From positions 310,001-374,000 of the forward strand of contig CAVYKB010000019.1 of NCBI GenBank assembly GCA_963768975.1: a stretch of 64,000 bases of DNA. Reading direction: 5' to 3'. The stretch comes from CADCTB01 sp963768975. Lineage in GTDB: Bacteria > Actinomycetota > Acidimicrobiia > Acidimicrobiales > AC-14. The notes below the pieces were generated by a model. The model was not told the DNA's origin and did no database searches. It worked only from the letters and a program-made list of their open reading frames with translations. Numbering within the stretch: position 1 is the stretch's first letter; each line of letters starts with the position of its first letter. The position numbers were made by a program, and so were the translations under genes. This document shows, one piece after another, positions 26,136 through 34,550 of the stretch.

Positions 26136-27673
26136 TACGGCCGGGCGGTCGTGGCGGTTGCCTGCCCCCGGCCGGCGCCCAGCGGGGCTACCGCGCGGGG
26201 GGCCGGTGCCTCAACGCAGCCGGCCCCGCGGCCGATCTGGCGCCAGGCCTGGATGTCGCCCACCCCGTACTGGGTCACGCTGCGGGTCTGCTCCAGCAGC
26301 GCCTCGTGCATGATCGAGTTCTTGCTCTGCACGTGGCCGAGACCGAACACGTGCCCGAGCTCGTGGAGGATCACCCGGCCCCAGGAGATGCCCTCGCCGT
26401 AGCCGTTGGGGATGGGGGTCTCCCGAGAGGCGTCGATGCGGGCGTCGGCGTTGAGGTTGAGCATGCCGGTCACGATGGCGCCGTCGACCACCTGGCCGTT
26501 GCCCATGCCGGCCACGACCACGTCGTTGCGCCCGGCGCTGCCGAGCCGGCCCCAGCTCACGACGATGGGCGCCCAGCGCTCGCCGTAGCGAGCGGGGTCG
26601 TAGGCCAGGCGACCGAAGTTGAAGCGGTCGGCGTCGGTGAGCCCGTCGTCGACGAAGGTGTAGCCGCCGGCCTCGGCGATGAGGCGGAAGCCCTGGCGCA
26701 CGTCCTCCACGCCTCCGGGCGGGGCGTCGGCCGGGTTGATGATGAAGTGAATGGGCGCGCAGGGGTTGAAGCGGATCGGCCGGCAGCCGTCGGGCGTGGT
26801 GAAGAGGAACGAGTAGTTGAACGGCAGGGCGCCGCTGGTGCCCCGGTCCCGGTTGTCGTGACCCCTGGCCGGGCAGGCCGGGTCGTCTCCGGCGGGAGGC
26901 CCGCCGGCAGCGGCGGGCACGGTGGAGTCGGGGCTCTCGTCGCCTCCGCCCGCGATGGCCGCGGCGGCGAGGGCCACCACCAGCAGGGCCAGCACGACGA
27001 CAACGATGAGCGGCATCCGTCCCCTGCCGGTGCCCTCCTGGGTGAACGTGCCCGCCACCCGCATGGGCTCGCCGCCCTCGACCTCGGCCACCACCTGGAA
27101 GGGCCGCTCGGCGGTCCCCCGGCCGAGCTTGGCCTTGGGGCTGACCCGCAGGTTGGCCGAGGCGATCGTTCCCGGAGCCGCCTCCAGCCTGACCGGCTCG
27201 ATGTCGAAGTCGAGGTTGCCATCGGCATCGGTGGCCGTCAGCCTGGCGCGCACCGGGGCATTCCCCCGGTTCGAAAGGGCGATGGTGTGGTGCGACGGTC
27301 CACTGCCCTGGGCGGTGGTGGGGTTGAGCGTGGCCAGGGCGTCGGAGAAGGCGGCCACCTCGACGATGCCGTCGGCGACGGTCGACAGTGCCTTGTCCCT
27401 GACCGACGACACCGTCACGGTGAAAGGCAGGGGCCCGGCCGGCGGCTTGGGCGCCTTCGGGAGCCGGAACAGGACCTTGACCGATGCTTCGCCGCCGGCC
27501 GCCACCACGACCGAGGGCGGGGTCACCCAACCCCACTGCGCCGCGTTGCGGTCGATGGCGAAAGAGAACTCGTCCTCGGCAGTGCCGGTGTTGGTGACCC
27601 GCACCTCGCCGCCGGTCACATCGAGCGCCGCGACCCTCAACGGGCGCGGGACGATGACCGCGTCAACCCCCAT
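26135..27673 (-). CDS. Membrane-anchored zinc metalloprotease (metzincin/matrixin-like) with Ig-like N-terminal domains
   Basis: A 512-residue protein. Residues 1-215 form two beta-sandwich, Hydin/ASPM-like modules (EVRVTNTGTAEDEFSFAID; HHTIALSNRGNAPVRARL). One transmembrane helix lies at about 225-245 (PLIVVVVLALLVVALAAAAI), then a Pro/Gly-rich linker and a metzincin domain with HELGHVFGLGHV. This is the full HExxHxxGxxH zinc site, followed by the Met-turn NSIMHEAL. No cleavable signal peptide is seen, so the protease domain is probably outside and the N-terminal modules inside, an odd arrangement for such modules. The target is unknown. Confidence 0.85.
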   Translation of the reverse strand: MGVDAVIVPRPLRVAALDVTGGEVRVTNTGTAEDEFSFAIDRNAAQWGWVTPPSVVVAAGGEASVKVLFRLPKAPKPPAGPLPFTVTVSSVRDKALSTVADGIVEVAAFSDALATLNPTTAQGSGPSHHTIALSNRGNAPVRARLTATDADGNLDFDIEPVRLEAAPGTIASANLRVSPKAKLGRGTAERPFQVVAEVEGGEPMRVAGTFTQEGTGRGRMPLIVVVVLALLVVALAAAAIAGGGDESPDSTVPAAAGGPPAGDDPACPARGHDNRDRGTSGALPFNYSFLFTTPDGCRPIRFNPCAPIHFIINPADAPPGGVEDVRQGFRLIAEAGGYTFVDDGLTDADRFNFGRLAYDPARYGERWAPIVVSWGRLGSAGRNDVVVAGMGNGQVVDGAIVTGMLNLNADARIDASRETPIPNGYGEGISWGRVILHELGHVFGLGHVQSKNSIMHEALLEQTRSVTQYGVGDIQAWRQIGRGAGCVEAPAPRAVAPLGAGRGQATATTARP

Positions 27674-27738
27674 GGTGGCGACACTAACCGCACTCGGCTG
27701 TGGCCGGCGGGCGAAAATGCCCGGGTAGGATGCCCCCG

Positions 27739-28332
27739 ATGACGGCGCCCCAGGACGACGAGGGTCGCCTCGACCGGATCGCCACGATCCCCAATGCCAT
27801 CTCCCTGTTCCGGCTGGCGTGCGTGCCGGTCTTCCTCTGGCTGCTGTTCGGGCGGGAGAACCGCACCGGCGCTGCGTTCCTTCTCGGTGGCCTGGGCGCC
27901 ACCGACTGGGTCGACGGCTACATCGCCCGCCACTTCAACCAGGTGTCGAACCTGGGCAAGGTGCTCGATCCCATCGCCGACAAGGTCCTGCTGGTCACCG
28001 GGATGATCGCCATCCTCATCGACGGCTCCGTGCCGGCCATCATCTTCTGGCCGGCCATCGCCCGTGAGGTGCTGGTGGCGGGCACCACCGTCCTCCTCGG
28101 CGCCCTGGGTGCCCGCCGGATCGACGTCAGCTGGGCCGGCAAGGCCGGCACCCTCCTCATGATGACGGCGTTCCCCCTCTTCCTCTGGGGCCACGGCCAC
28201 GGCCCCGCATATGCCGTGGCGTGGGTGGTGGCCGTCGCCGGCCTCGTCATGGCCTGGTACGCGGCGGCGACCTACGTGAAGCCGGCCATGGAGGCCTTGC
28301 GCGCCGGTCGCGCCGGCAGGCTCGCGACATGA
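27739..28332 (+). CDS. pgsA: CDP-diacylglycerol-glycerol-3-phosphate 3-phosphatidyltransferase (PgsA-like)
   Basis: A 197-residue polytopic membrane enzyme of the CDP-alcohol phosphatidyltransferase family, for phosphatidylglycerolphosphate synthesis. The family signature D-G-x2-A-R-x8-G-x3-D-x3-D is present in TDWVDGYIARHFNQVSNLGK followed by VLDPIADKV. There are about five to six hydrophobic helices. ATG at 27739 is preferred, with a GGTAGG element upstream at a suitable distance. The stop overlaps the start of the next gene (ATGA). A related CDP-alcohol transferase specificity cannot be excluded. Confidence 0.9.
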   Translation: MTAPQDDEGRLDRIATIPNAISLFRLACVPVFLWLLFGRENRTGAAFLLGGLGATDWVDGYIARHFNQVSNLGKVLDPIADKVLLVTGMIAILIDGSVPAIIFWPAIAREVLVAGTTVLLGALGARRIDVSWAGKAGTLLMMTAFPLFLWGHGHGPAYAVAWVVAVAGLVMAWYAAATYVKPAMEALRAGRAGRLAT

Positions 28333-30833
28333 AGGCTGTGATCATGGCCGGGGGCGAGGGCACCCGGCTGCGACCACTGACCTCCAATCAGCCGAAGCCG
28401 CTCATGCCCCTGGCCAACCGGCCGATGATGGAGCACGTCGTGCGGCTGTTGAAGGCCCACGGTTTCGAAGACATCGTCGTCACCCTGGCCTTCCTGCCCC
28501 AGACCATCCGTACCTACTTCGGTGACGGCGCCGAGTTCGGGGTCCGGATGGTCTACGCCACCGAGGAGAGCCCCCTCGGCACCGCCGGCTCGGTGCGCAA
28601 CGCCCGGGCCGAGCTCGACGAGCCCTTCCTCGTCATCTCCGGCGACGTGCTGACCGACATCGACCTGACCGAGCTGGTCGCCGTGCACGAGCGCAAGGGC
28701 GCCATGGCCACCCTGGCGCTGAAGTCGATGGAGAACCCCCTCGAGTTCGGGATCGTCATCACCCGTGACGACGGGTCCATCGAGCGCTTCCTCGAGAAGC
28801 CGACGTGGGGCCAGGTCTTCTCCGACACGGTGAACACGGGCATCTACGTGTGCGACCCGGCCGTGTTCGACTACATCCCCGAGGGCCAGGTCGTCGACTT
28901 TTCCAGCGACGTCTTCCCTAGCCTCCTCGCCGACGACAAGCCCCTCTTCGGCCACGTCGCCGAGGGGTACTGGGAGGACGTCGGCACCCTGGAGGCCTAC
29001 GTCAAGGCCCACCAGGACGTGCTCGACGGCAAGGTTGCCGTCGACGTGCCCGGCTTCCGGATCGCCGAGGGCGTGTGGCTGGGGGAGGGCGCCGAGGTCG
29101 ACCCCGCGGCCCACGTTGCCGGCCCGGCCATCATCGGCGACTACTGCCGGGTCGAGGCCGGCGCCCACCTCCAGGAGTACACCGTGCTGGGCGCCAACGT
29201 CATGGTCCGCTCCGACGCCTACCTCGAGCGCTCGGTGGTCCATGACAACGCCTACGTCAGCCAGGGGGTCCGGCTGCGGGGGTCGGTGATCGGCCGCTCG
29301 ACCGACCTGCGGGCCTACGCGCGCTGCGAGGAGGGCGTGGTCCTCGGCGACAACTGCTTCGTGGGCGACCACGCCGTGGTCAACCCCGGCGTGAAGATCT
29401 ACCCGTTCAAGACGGTCGAGCCCGGCGCCATCATCAACTCCTCGATCGTGTGGGAGTCGCGCGGCGCCCGTAGCCTGTTCACCCGCCACGGGGTCACCGG
29501 CCTGGCCAACGTCGACATCACCCCCGAGCTGGCCTGCCGGGTGGCCATGGCCTACGCCACCACGATGAAGAAGGGGTCGACGGTCACCACGTCGCGCGAC
29601 TCCAGCCGGGCGGCCCGGGCCCTGAAGCGGGCGGTCATGGCCGGCCTCAACGCCGGCGGCGTCGACGTGACCGACCTGGAGATGGCGCCGGTGCCGGTCA
29701 CCCGGTTCCACGTCCGCCGCTCCCAGGGCCAGGGCGGGATCACCGTCCGCCTGGCGAGAGGTGATCCTCAATCCGTCACGCTCCGGTTCCTCGACGCCGA
29801 CGGCACGGACGTGGACGAGGCGGCCCAGCGCAAGATCGAGCGCTACTTCTACCGGGAGGACTTCCGGCGGGCATTCGCGGCCGACATCGGCGACATCAGC
29901 TACCCGGCCCGCGCCTTGGAGCACTACTCGGCGGCCATGCTGGCCAGCGTCGACGCCCGCCTCATCCCTGCGGCCGGCTTCCAGCTCGTGCTCGACTACG
30001 CCTTCGGCTCGACGTCGCTGGTCATGCCCAACGTGCTCGCCAAACTGGGGGCCGACGTGCTGTCGGTCAACCCCTACGCGTTCACCGCCGGCGCCGCCGC
30101 CTATGAGCCCAAGGCCCACGCCGCCCGGGTGGCAGAGCTGGTCCGTTCCTCAGGCGCCCACCTTGGAGCGGTCATCGACCCCGACGGTGAGCGCCTGACG
30201 CTCGTCGACGACGAGGGCCACGTCCTCTCTAACGACCAGACGCTCCTGGTCCTGGTCACGCTGGTCTCCACCTATCCCAGCCACCCGGAGAGCGGCGGCG
30301 CCCGCATCGCCCTACCCGTGTCCGCCAGCTCGGCCGCCGAGCGCATCGCCACCGAGGCCGGCGCCGAGGTGATCTGGACCAAGGTGGCCTCCAGCCACCT
30401 CATGGACGTGGCCGAGTCGACCGAGGGGGTGGCGCTCGCCGCCAGCCAGGACGGGGGCTACATCTTCCCGGAGTTCCTACCCGCCTACGATGCCACCGCC
30501 GCCCTCGTTCACCTGCTGGAGATGCTGGCCCGGTCGGGGCTGCGGCTCTCGAAGGTGGTGGCCGGCCTGCCCCGGCTCCACATGGCCCACGAGACGGTGG
30601 TCACCCCCTGGGAGCAGAAGGGTCTCGTCATGCGGCGGGTCGTGGAGGCCGCCAAGGACCGCCGGCTGGTGCTGGTCGACGGGGTCAAGATTTTCCACGA
30701 GGAGGGCTGGGCGCTCATTCTCCCCGACCCCGACGAGCCGGTCACCCACGTCTGGTCGGAGGGCCCCTCCGACCAGGAGGCCCGCCATCTGGCGCAGGAG
30801 TACGCCCGCCGCATCCGCCAGTTGTTGCGCTGA
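28329..30833 (+). CDS. Mannose-1-phosphate guanylyltransferase fused to a phosphomannomutase-like domain
   Basis: An 834-residue fusion. Residues 1-235 are a nucleotidyltransferase (VIMAGGEGTRLRPLTSNQPK, FLVISGDVLTDIDL). Residues 250-390 are a left-handed beta-helix with hexapeptide repeats. From about 415 to the end follows an alpha-D-phosphohexomutase-like region (GSTVTTSRDSSRAARALKRA). The usual mutase phosphoserine loop (TASHNP) is not visible; the corresponding place reads QGGITVRLARGDP, so the mutase half may be regulatory or need separate activation. It would make GDP-mannose for glycolipid or glycan synthesis. The start ATG overlaps the pgsA stop. Confidence 0.88.
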   Translation: MKAVIMAGGEGTRLRPLTSNQPKPLMPLANRPMMEHVVRLLKAHGFEDIVVTLAFLPQTIRTYFGDGAEFGVRMVYATEESPLGTAGSVRNARAELDEPFLVISGDVLTDIDLTELVAVHERKGAMATLALKSMENPLEFGIVITRDDGSIERFLEKPTWGQVFSDTVNTGIYVCDPAVFDYIPEGQVVDFSSDVFPSLLADDKPLFGHVAEGYWEDVGTLEAYVKAHQDVLDGKVAVDVPGFRIAEGVWLGEGAEVDPAAHVAGPAIIGDYCRVEAGAHLQEYTVLGANVMVRSDAYLERSVVHDNAYVSQGVRLRGSVIGRSTDLRAYARCEEGVVLGDNCFVGDHAVVNPGVKIYPFKTVEPGAIINSSIVWESRGARSLFTRHGVTGLANVDITPELACRVAMAYATTMKKGSTVTTSRDSSRAARALKRAVMAGLNAGGVDVTDLEMAPVPVTRFHVRRSQGQGGITVRLARGDPQSVTLRFLDADGTDVDEAAQRKIERYFYREDFRRAFAADIGDISYPARALEHYSAAMLASVDARLIPAAGFQLVLDYAFGSTSLVMPNVLAKLGADVLSVNPYAFTAGAAAYEPKAHAARVAELVRSSGAHLGAVIDPDGERLTLVDDEGHVLSNDQTLLVLVTLVSTYPSHPESGGARIALPVSASSAAERIATEAGAEVIWTKVASSHLMDVAESTEGVALAASQDGGYIFPEFLPAYDATAALVHLLEMLARSGLRLSKVVAGLPRLHMAHETVVTPWEQKGLVMRRVVEAAKDRRLVLVDGVKIFHEEGWALILPDPDEPVTHVWSEGPSDQEARHLAQEYARRIRQLLR

Positions 30834-30991
30834 TTCGACCTCATTCGTACGCTTCGCTCACTCCATTCGGTCGAGTTGGTCGTGCTCCAGCGGGTGAGCG
30901 AGCTCACCCGCCTCCGCGCTGTCTCTTCCTAGTGTCCGCAGCCGGGCGAGGCCGCCTACGGCGGCGGGTGCGGCCACGGACCTCGCCGCTG
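30834..30991 (+). repeat. Structured intergenic repeat, copy B
   Basis: Begins directly after the preceding stop codon and aligns with 4339-4495 over its whole length. The first hairpin is GGGTGAGC-GA-GCTCACCC; the second is GGCCGC (30950-30955) with GCGGCC (30970-30975), enclosed by GTCCG/CGGAC. The bases differ from copy A but pairing is kept. The end lies about 60 bases before the gcvH start, so the element may act as its leader, or as the terminator of the preceding gene. Confidence 0.75.
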
Positions 30992-31050
30992 CGAGGGTCC
31001 ACCACATCGCTGGTCCTGTGGGGTCCCGCTGGGCGCTAGCGTCTGGCGCC

Positions 31051-31431
31051 ATGAAGGTGCCCGAGGACAGGCGGTACACCAAGGATCACGAGTGGGCGCT
31101 CCTGGATGACGGCCGCGTCCGGATCGGCATCACGGAGTACGCCCAGGACGCACTGGGCGACGTGGTCTTCGTACAATTGCCGGTGGTGGGAGCGGTCGTG
31201 GATGCGGGCGGGTCGTGCAGCGAGGTTGAGTCGACCAAGTCGGTGTCCGACATCTATGCGCCCGTGGCCGGCACGGTGGTCGAGGTCAACACGGAGCTGG
31301 CCGAGGCGCCCCAGCGGCTGAACGAGGATCCGTACGGGAGCGGCTGGATCTGCGTCATCGAACCGGCCACCCCAGCCAGCCTCGACGACCTCCTCGACGC
31401 CGCGGCCTACTCGACGCTCATCGGTTCCTGA
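31051..31431 (+). CDS. gcvH: Glycine cleavage system H protein
   Basis: A 126-residue lipoyl carrier protein that shuttles the aminomethyl group between GcvP, GcvT and the lipoamide dehydrogenase. The N-terminus reads VPEDRRYTKDHEWALLDDG, and the lipoylation site is ESTKSVSDIYAPVAG with the Lys in the family-standard position. ATG at 31051 fits the family start. It is separated from gcvT/gcvP by about 5 kb but lies in the conserved actinobacterial gcvH-garA-merR order. Confidence 0.97.
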   Translation: MKVPEDRRYTKDHEWALLDDGRVRIGITEYAQDALGDVVFVQLPVVGAVVDAGGSCSEVESTKSVSDIYAPVAGTVVEVNTELAEAPQRLNEDPYGSGWICVIEPATPASLDDLLDAAAYSTLIGS

Positions 31432-31435
31432 CGCG

Positions 31436-31930
31436 GTGAGCGACCTCTTCTGCACCAAGTGCGGTCACCGCAACGCCATCGACGCCCGGTTCTGCTCGTC
31501 CTGCGGCGCGGCGATGGAGGTGGCCGACTCCGGCGAGGAGACCACCATCACCTTCGCCCCGGTGGACGCCACCGGGGAAATCCTCGACGACGACATGGCG
31601 CTGGCCGTCGAGGAGATGGCGGAGTCGACGGCCATGGTCGTCGTCAAGCGAGGCCCCAACGCCGGCTCCAAGTTCGTCCTGGAGGGAGATGTCACCCGCG
31701 CCGGGCGCCACCCTGACTCCGACATCTTCCTCGACGACATCACGGTGTCCCGCCGCCACGCCGAGATCGTCCGCCTCGGCGATCACTACTCGGTGCGCGA
31801 CGCCGGCTCCCTGAACGGCACGTACCTGAACCGCGAACGCATCGACGACGCGCCGTTGGCGAACGGCGACGAGCTTCAGATCGGCAAGTTTCGCCTGGTG
31901 TTCTTCGCCGGTGGACCAGGAGAGGAATGA
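31436..31930 (+). CDS. garA: GarA/OdhI-like FHA protein with an added N-terminal zinc ribbon
   Basis: A 164-residue regulator. The C-terminal FHA domain is complete: GRHPDSDIFLDDITVSRRHA, DAGSLNGTYLNRERID. Upstream is the conserved double-Thr motif EETTITF, matching the ETT site that PknB/PknG phosphorylate in mycobacterial GarA. That switch controls 2-oxoglutarate dehydrogenase and glutamate dehydrogenase. The N-terminus adds CTKCGHRNAIDARFCSSCG, a four-Cys zinc ribbon that mycobacterial GarA lacks. GTG start; the stop overlaps the next gene. The start of the window holds a large NAD-glutamate dehydrogenase, a known GarA target class. Confidence 0.88.
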   Translation: MSDLFCTKCGHRNAIDARFCSSCGAAMEVADSGEETTITFAPVDATGEILDDDMALAVEEMAESTAMVVVKRGPNAGSKFVLEGDVTRAGRHPDSDIFLDDITVSRRHAEIVRLGDHYSVRDAGSLNGTYLNRERIDDAPLANGDELQIGKFRLVFFAGGPGEE

Positions 31931-32787
31931 CGGATCAGGTGGAGGAGCGGGCGTACCTGTCGATCGGGGAGGTGCTCGCTCTGCTGAAGGAGGAGTTCCC
32001 CGACGTCACCATCTCCAAGATCCGCTTCCTGGAGAGCCAGGGCCTGCTCGACCCCGAGCGCACGCCCTCGGGGTACCGGAAGTTCTACGACACCGACGTC
32101 GAGCGCCTGCAGTGGATCCTGCGCCAGCAGCGTGAGCACTTCCTGCCCCTGAAGGTCATCAAGGGCCGCTTGCGCGGGAGCGCCGATGCCGGCGACGACA
32201 TCGTGCCGGCGGCCGCGCCGCCCGCATCGGCCGAGCCGGACGTTGTGGCCGACGTGCCGGAGCCGCCGGCGCCGGCAGCACCTGCGCCGTCGGTCGCGGC
32301 GGCTCCCGAGCCGGCGCCCCGCCCGCCGGCGCCGGCGGCTCGGCCCGCAGCCCCCCCTTCGCCCCCGCCGCCGGCCGAGGCTCCCCTGATGTTCACTTCG
32401 AGCGGCGTGAGCATGAACCTCGTCGAGATGGCGGCGGCCAGCGGCCTCGAGGAGGACGACCTGCGCGAGCTCGAGCGCTACGGGCTGCTCACCGGCCGGC
32501 GGGCCGCCTCCAGCGTCTACTACGACGAGGAGGCGCTGATGGTGGCCCAGCTGGCCGCCGGGTTCATGAAGTACGGCGTGGAGGCTCGCCACCTGCGCAT
32601 GTACAAGACGGCCGGCGAGCGCGAGGCCGGCTTCCTCGAGCAGGTCGTCCTGCCCATGCTGAAGCAGCGCAACCCCCAAGCCCGGAAGGCGGCGGCCGAG
32701 GCCCTCTCCGACCTCACCAAGCTCGGCCAGGGCCTTCGCGCCGCCATGCTCCGCCAGGCCCTGCGGAAGTACATCGAGGGCCAATAG
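31927..32787 (+). CDS. ftsR: MerR-family regulator, FtsR/Rv1828-like
   Basis: A 286-residue protein. The N-terminal winged helix-turn-helix reads YLSIGEVLALLKEEFPDVTI then SKIRFLESQGLLDPERTPSG, the MerR fold in its FtsR variant. A Pro/Ala-rich linker (about residues 95-155) follows, then a C-terminal helical domain (VSMNLVEMAAASGLEEDDLR). FtsR activates ftsZ in corynebacteria; Rv1828 has the same neighbours. ATGA overlap with garA. Confidence 0.87.
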   Translation: MTDQVEERAYLSIGEVLALLKEEFPDVTISKIRFLESQGLLDPERTPSGYRKFYDTDVERLQWILRQQREHFLPLKVIKGRLRGSADAGDDIVPAAAPPASAEPDVVADVPEPPAPAAPAPSVAAAPEPAPRPPAPAARPAAPPSPPPPAEAPLMFTSSGVSMNLVEMAAASGLEEDDLRELERYGLLTGRRAASSVYYDEEALMVAQLAAGFMKYGVEARHLRMYKTAGEREAGFLEQVVLPMLKQRNPQARKAAAEALSDLTKLGQGLRAAMLRQALRKYIEGQ

Positions 32788-32798
32788 CCCCTCCCCGC

Positions 32799-33341
32799 GT
32801 GCTGATCTCGGCGGAGGAGCTGGCGGCGGCCGCGACCCGGGTCGCTGCCGAGCTGTCGGCGGCTCACAGCGACGGGTTGGTGCTGGTGGCGGTGCTGAAG
32901 GGCAGCATCCCGTTCCTGGCCGACCTGGTCCGCCGGCTGACGATCGTCCCCGAAGTCGACTTCATGGCCATCTCGGCCTACGCACCCGAGTCCGGCCGGG
33001 TCCGCATCGTGAAGGACCTCGACATGGACATCTCCGGGCGCAACGTGGTCCTGGTCGAGGACATCGTCGATACCGGCCTCACCCTGCACTTCCTCCTCGC
33101 CGAGCTCGGCCGGCGCAGTCCCCGCTCCCTCGACGCCTGTTCCCTCCTGGATCGCACCTCCCGGCGCATCATCCCGACTCCCGTCCGGTACCGCGGCTTC
33201 GAGATCGGCGACGAGTTCGTCCTGGGCTACGGGCTCGACTACGCCCAGCGCTATCGCAACCTCGACCGGGTGGTGGTGGGCGACCTGGAGACCCTTCGCG
33301 AGGACCCCGACGCGTACGTCGCCTCGCTCTACAGGAGGTAA
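32799..33341 (+). CDS. hpt: Hypoxanthine phosphoribosyltransferase
   Basis: A 180-residue purine salvage enzyme making IMP or GMP from hypoxanthine or guanine and PRPP. The PRPP-binding motif NVVLVEDIVDTGLTLHFLL is exact, preceded by VLVAVLKGSIPFLADLVRR and followed by the substrate loop EIGDEFVLGYGLDYAQRYRN. GTG start at 32799. It interrupts the order seen in Mycobacterium, where the ftsR-like and DUF151 genes are adjacent. Confidence 0.95.
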   Translation: MLISAEELAAAATRVAAELSAAHSDGLVLVAVLKGSIPFLADLVRRLTIVPEVDFMAISAYAPESGRVRIVKDLDMDISGRNVVLVEDIVDTGLTLHFLLAELGRRSPRSLDACSLLDRTSRRIIPTPVRYRGFEIGDEFVLGYGLDYAQRYRNLDRVVVGDLETLREDPDAYVASLYRR

Positions 33342-33350
33342 CGTCGGCTC

Positions 33351-33839
33351 GTGGTCGAGATGCACCTTGTCGGGGTGCGGGTTGAGATGCCAACCAACAG
33401 CCCGATCGTCCTCCTGCGGGAGTCCGAGGGCCAGCACCGCGTGCTGCCCATCTTCATCGGCCCGGTCGAGGCCACGGCCATCGCCTTCGCCCAGAACGGC
33501 GTGATCACCGCCCGCCCGCTGACTCATGACCTGCTGCGCGACCTGCTGGTCGCACTTGGCGTGGGAGTCGAGCGGATCGTGATCACCGAGCTGCGCGACC
33601 GCACGTTCTACGCCGAGATCGAGATGACTACCAACGGCTCCGGCTACAAGGTCTCCAGCCGCCCGTCGGACGCCATCGCCCTGGCCGCCCGCCTCGGCAC
33701 GCCGATCTTCGCCGAGGAGGCCGTGCTGGCCGAAGCGGCGGTGACCATGAGCGAGGACGACGAAGAAGAGAATGACGACGAGGTCGAGCGCTTCCGCGAG
33801 TTCCTCGAAGGCGTGAACCCAGAGGACTTCGCCTCTTAG
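33351..33839 (+). CDS. DUF151 bifunctional nuclease domain protein
   Basis: A 162-residue protein of the DUF151/BFN family (Rv1829-like): MPTNSPIVLLRESEGQHRVL, PIFIGPVEATAIAFAQNGV, TYDLL-like RPLTHDLLRDLLVALG, and SRPSDAIALAARLGTPIFAE. The C-terminus is acidic (SEDDEEENDDEVERF). Plant members have nuclease activity; the bacterial role is unclear. The gene position next to merR genes is conserved in actinobacteria. GTG start; a hairpin-rich intergenic region follows. Confidence 0.92.
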   Translation: MVEMHLVGVRVEMPTNSPIVLLRESEGQHRVLPIFIGPVEATAIAFAQNGVITARPLTHDLLRDLLVALGVGVERIVITELRDRTFYAEIEMTTNGSGYKVSSRPSDAIALAARLGTPIFAEEAVLAEAAVTMSEDDEEENDDEVERFREFLEGVNPEDFAS

Positions 33840-33950
33840 AGGCTTCGCCTCGGGAAAGGCGACGTGCCGCCTCCGGCGGCGCTCAGTCTGTTCCGCCCGA
33901 CCAAGCCTCGCTGCGCTCGGACGGTCGTCCGGTGGCCCTTCGGGCCATCC
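33840..33950 (+). other. Hairpin-rich intergenic segment before merR
   Basis: Three perfect hairpins occur in about 110 bases: GAGGC-TTC-GCCTC, GCCGCC-TCC-GGCGGC (33866-33880) and TGGCCC-TTC-GGGCCA (33933-33947). The middle one shares the CCGCCT-x-CGGCGGC core with the repeats at 30.9 and 41.9 kb. It probably ends the preceding operon; a T-run is lacking. Bases 33951-34050 are less GC-rich and likely hold the merR promoter. Confidence 0.55.
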
Positions 33951-34050
33951 GGGGTCGTTGAAGTCTCGTGGAGCGCCACCTACTCTCTTTCACAAGGGCG
34001 TAACTACACTGCTATGCGTAACCGCTCGACCTTGTGGAAAAGGGGATGGG

Positions 34051-34545
34051 ATGGGCGAGGACGACGTTTCGGGGTACCGGGGTCCGCAGGTCTGCAAGAT
34101 CGTGGGGATCACGTACCGGCAGCTCGACTACTGGGCACGAACTGACCTCATCCGGCCGTCGATCGCCGATGCGCGGGGTTCGGGCACCCAGCGGCGGTAC
34201 TCCTACCGGGACCTCGTCGAGCTGAAGGTCATCAAGGGCCTGCTCGACGCCGGCGTGTCGCTGCAGCAGGCCCGGCGGGCCATCGAGTACCTACGCGACC
34301 ACCTGGGCGAAGACATCGCCACCGCCAGCCTGGTCATCAACGGTGCCGGCTCGGTGCTGGTCCGCACCGACGGCGAGCTCGTCGACCTGGTGCGGCGGGG
34401 CCAGGGGGTGCTGTCGATCGTCGCCCTGGGCGGGGTCAAGGACGCGCTCGACGCCGCCATCACCGAGTTGCGGCCGGGTCGGGAGACGCCGGCGGCGACC
34501 CACCCCTCGATGGGGGCGGCGGGAGCGATGGGCGGAGGGGGATAG
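34051..34545 (+). CDS. MerR-family regulator, Rv1830-like
   Basis: A 164-residue regulator. The DNA-binding part reads YRGPQVCKIVGITYRQLDYW then ARTDLIRPSIADARGSGTQR and YSYRDLVELKVIKGLLDAG. A dimerisation helix and a C-terminal region VLSIVALGGVKDALDAAITE follow. ATG at 34051, after AAAAGGGGATGGG, fits the family start; the in-frame extension upstream is unlike the family. It keeps the Rv1829-Rv1830 order. Confidence 0.88.
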   Translation: MGEDDVSGYRGPQVCKIVGITYRQLDYWARTDLIRPSIADARGSGTQRRYSYRDLVELKVIKGLLDAGVSLQQARRAIEYLRDHLGEDIATASLVINGAGSVLVRTDGELVDLVRRGQGVLSIVALGGVKDALDAAITELRPGRETPAATHPSMGAAGAMGGGG

Positions 34546-34550
34546 CCGTC

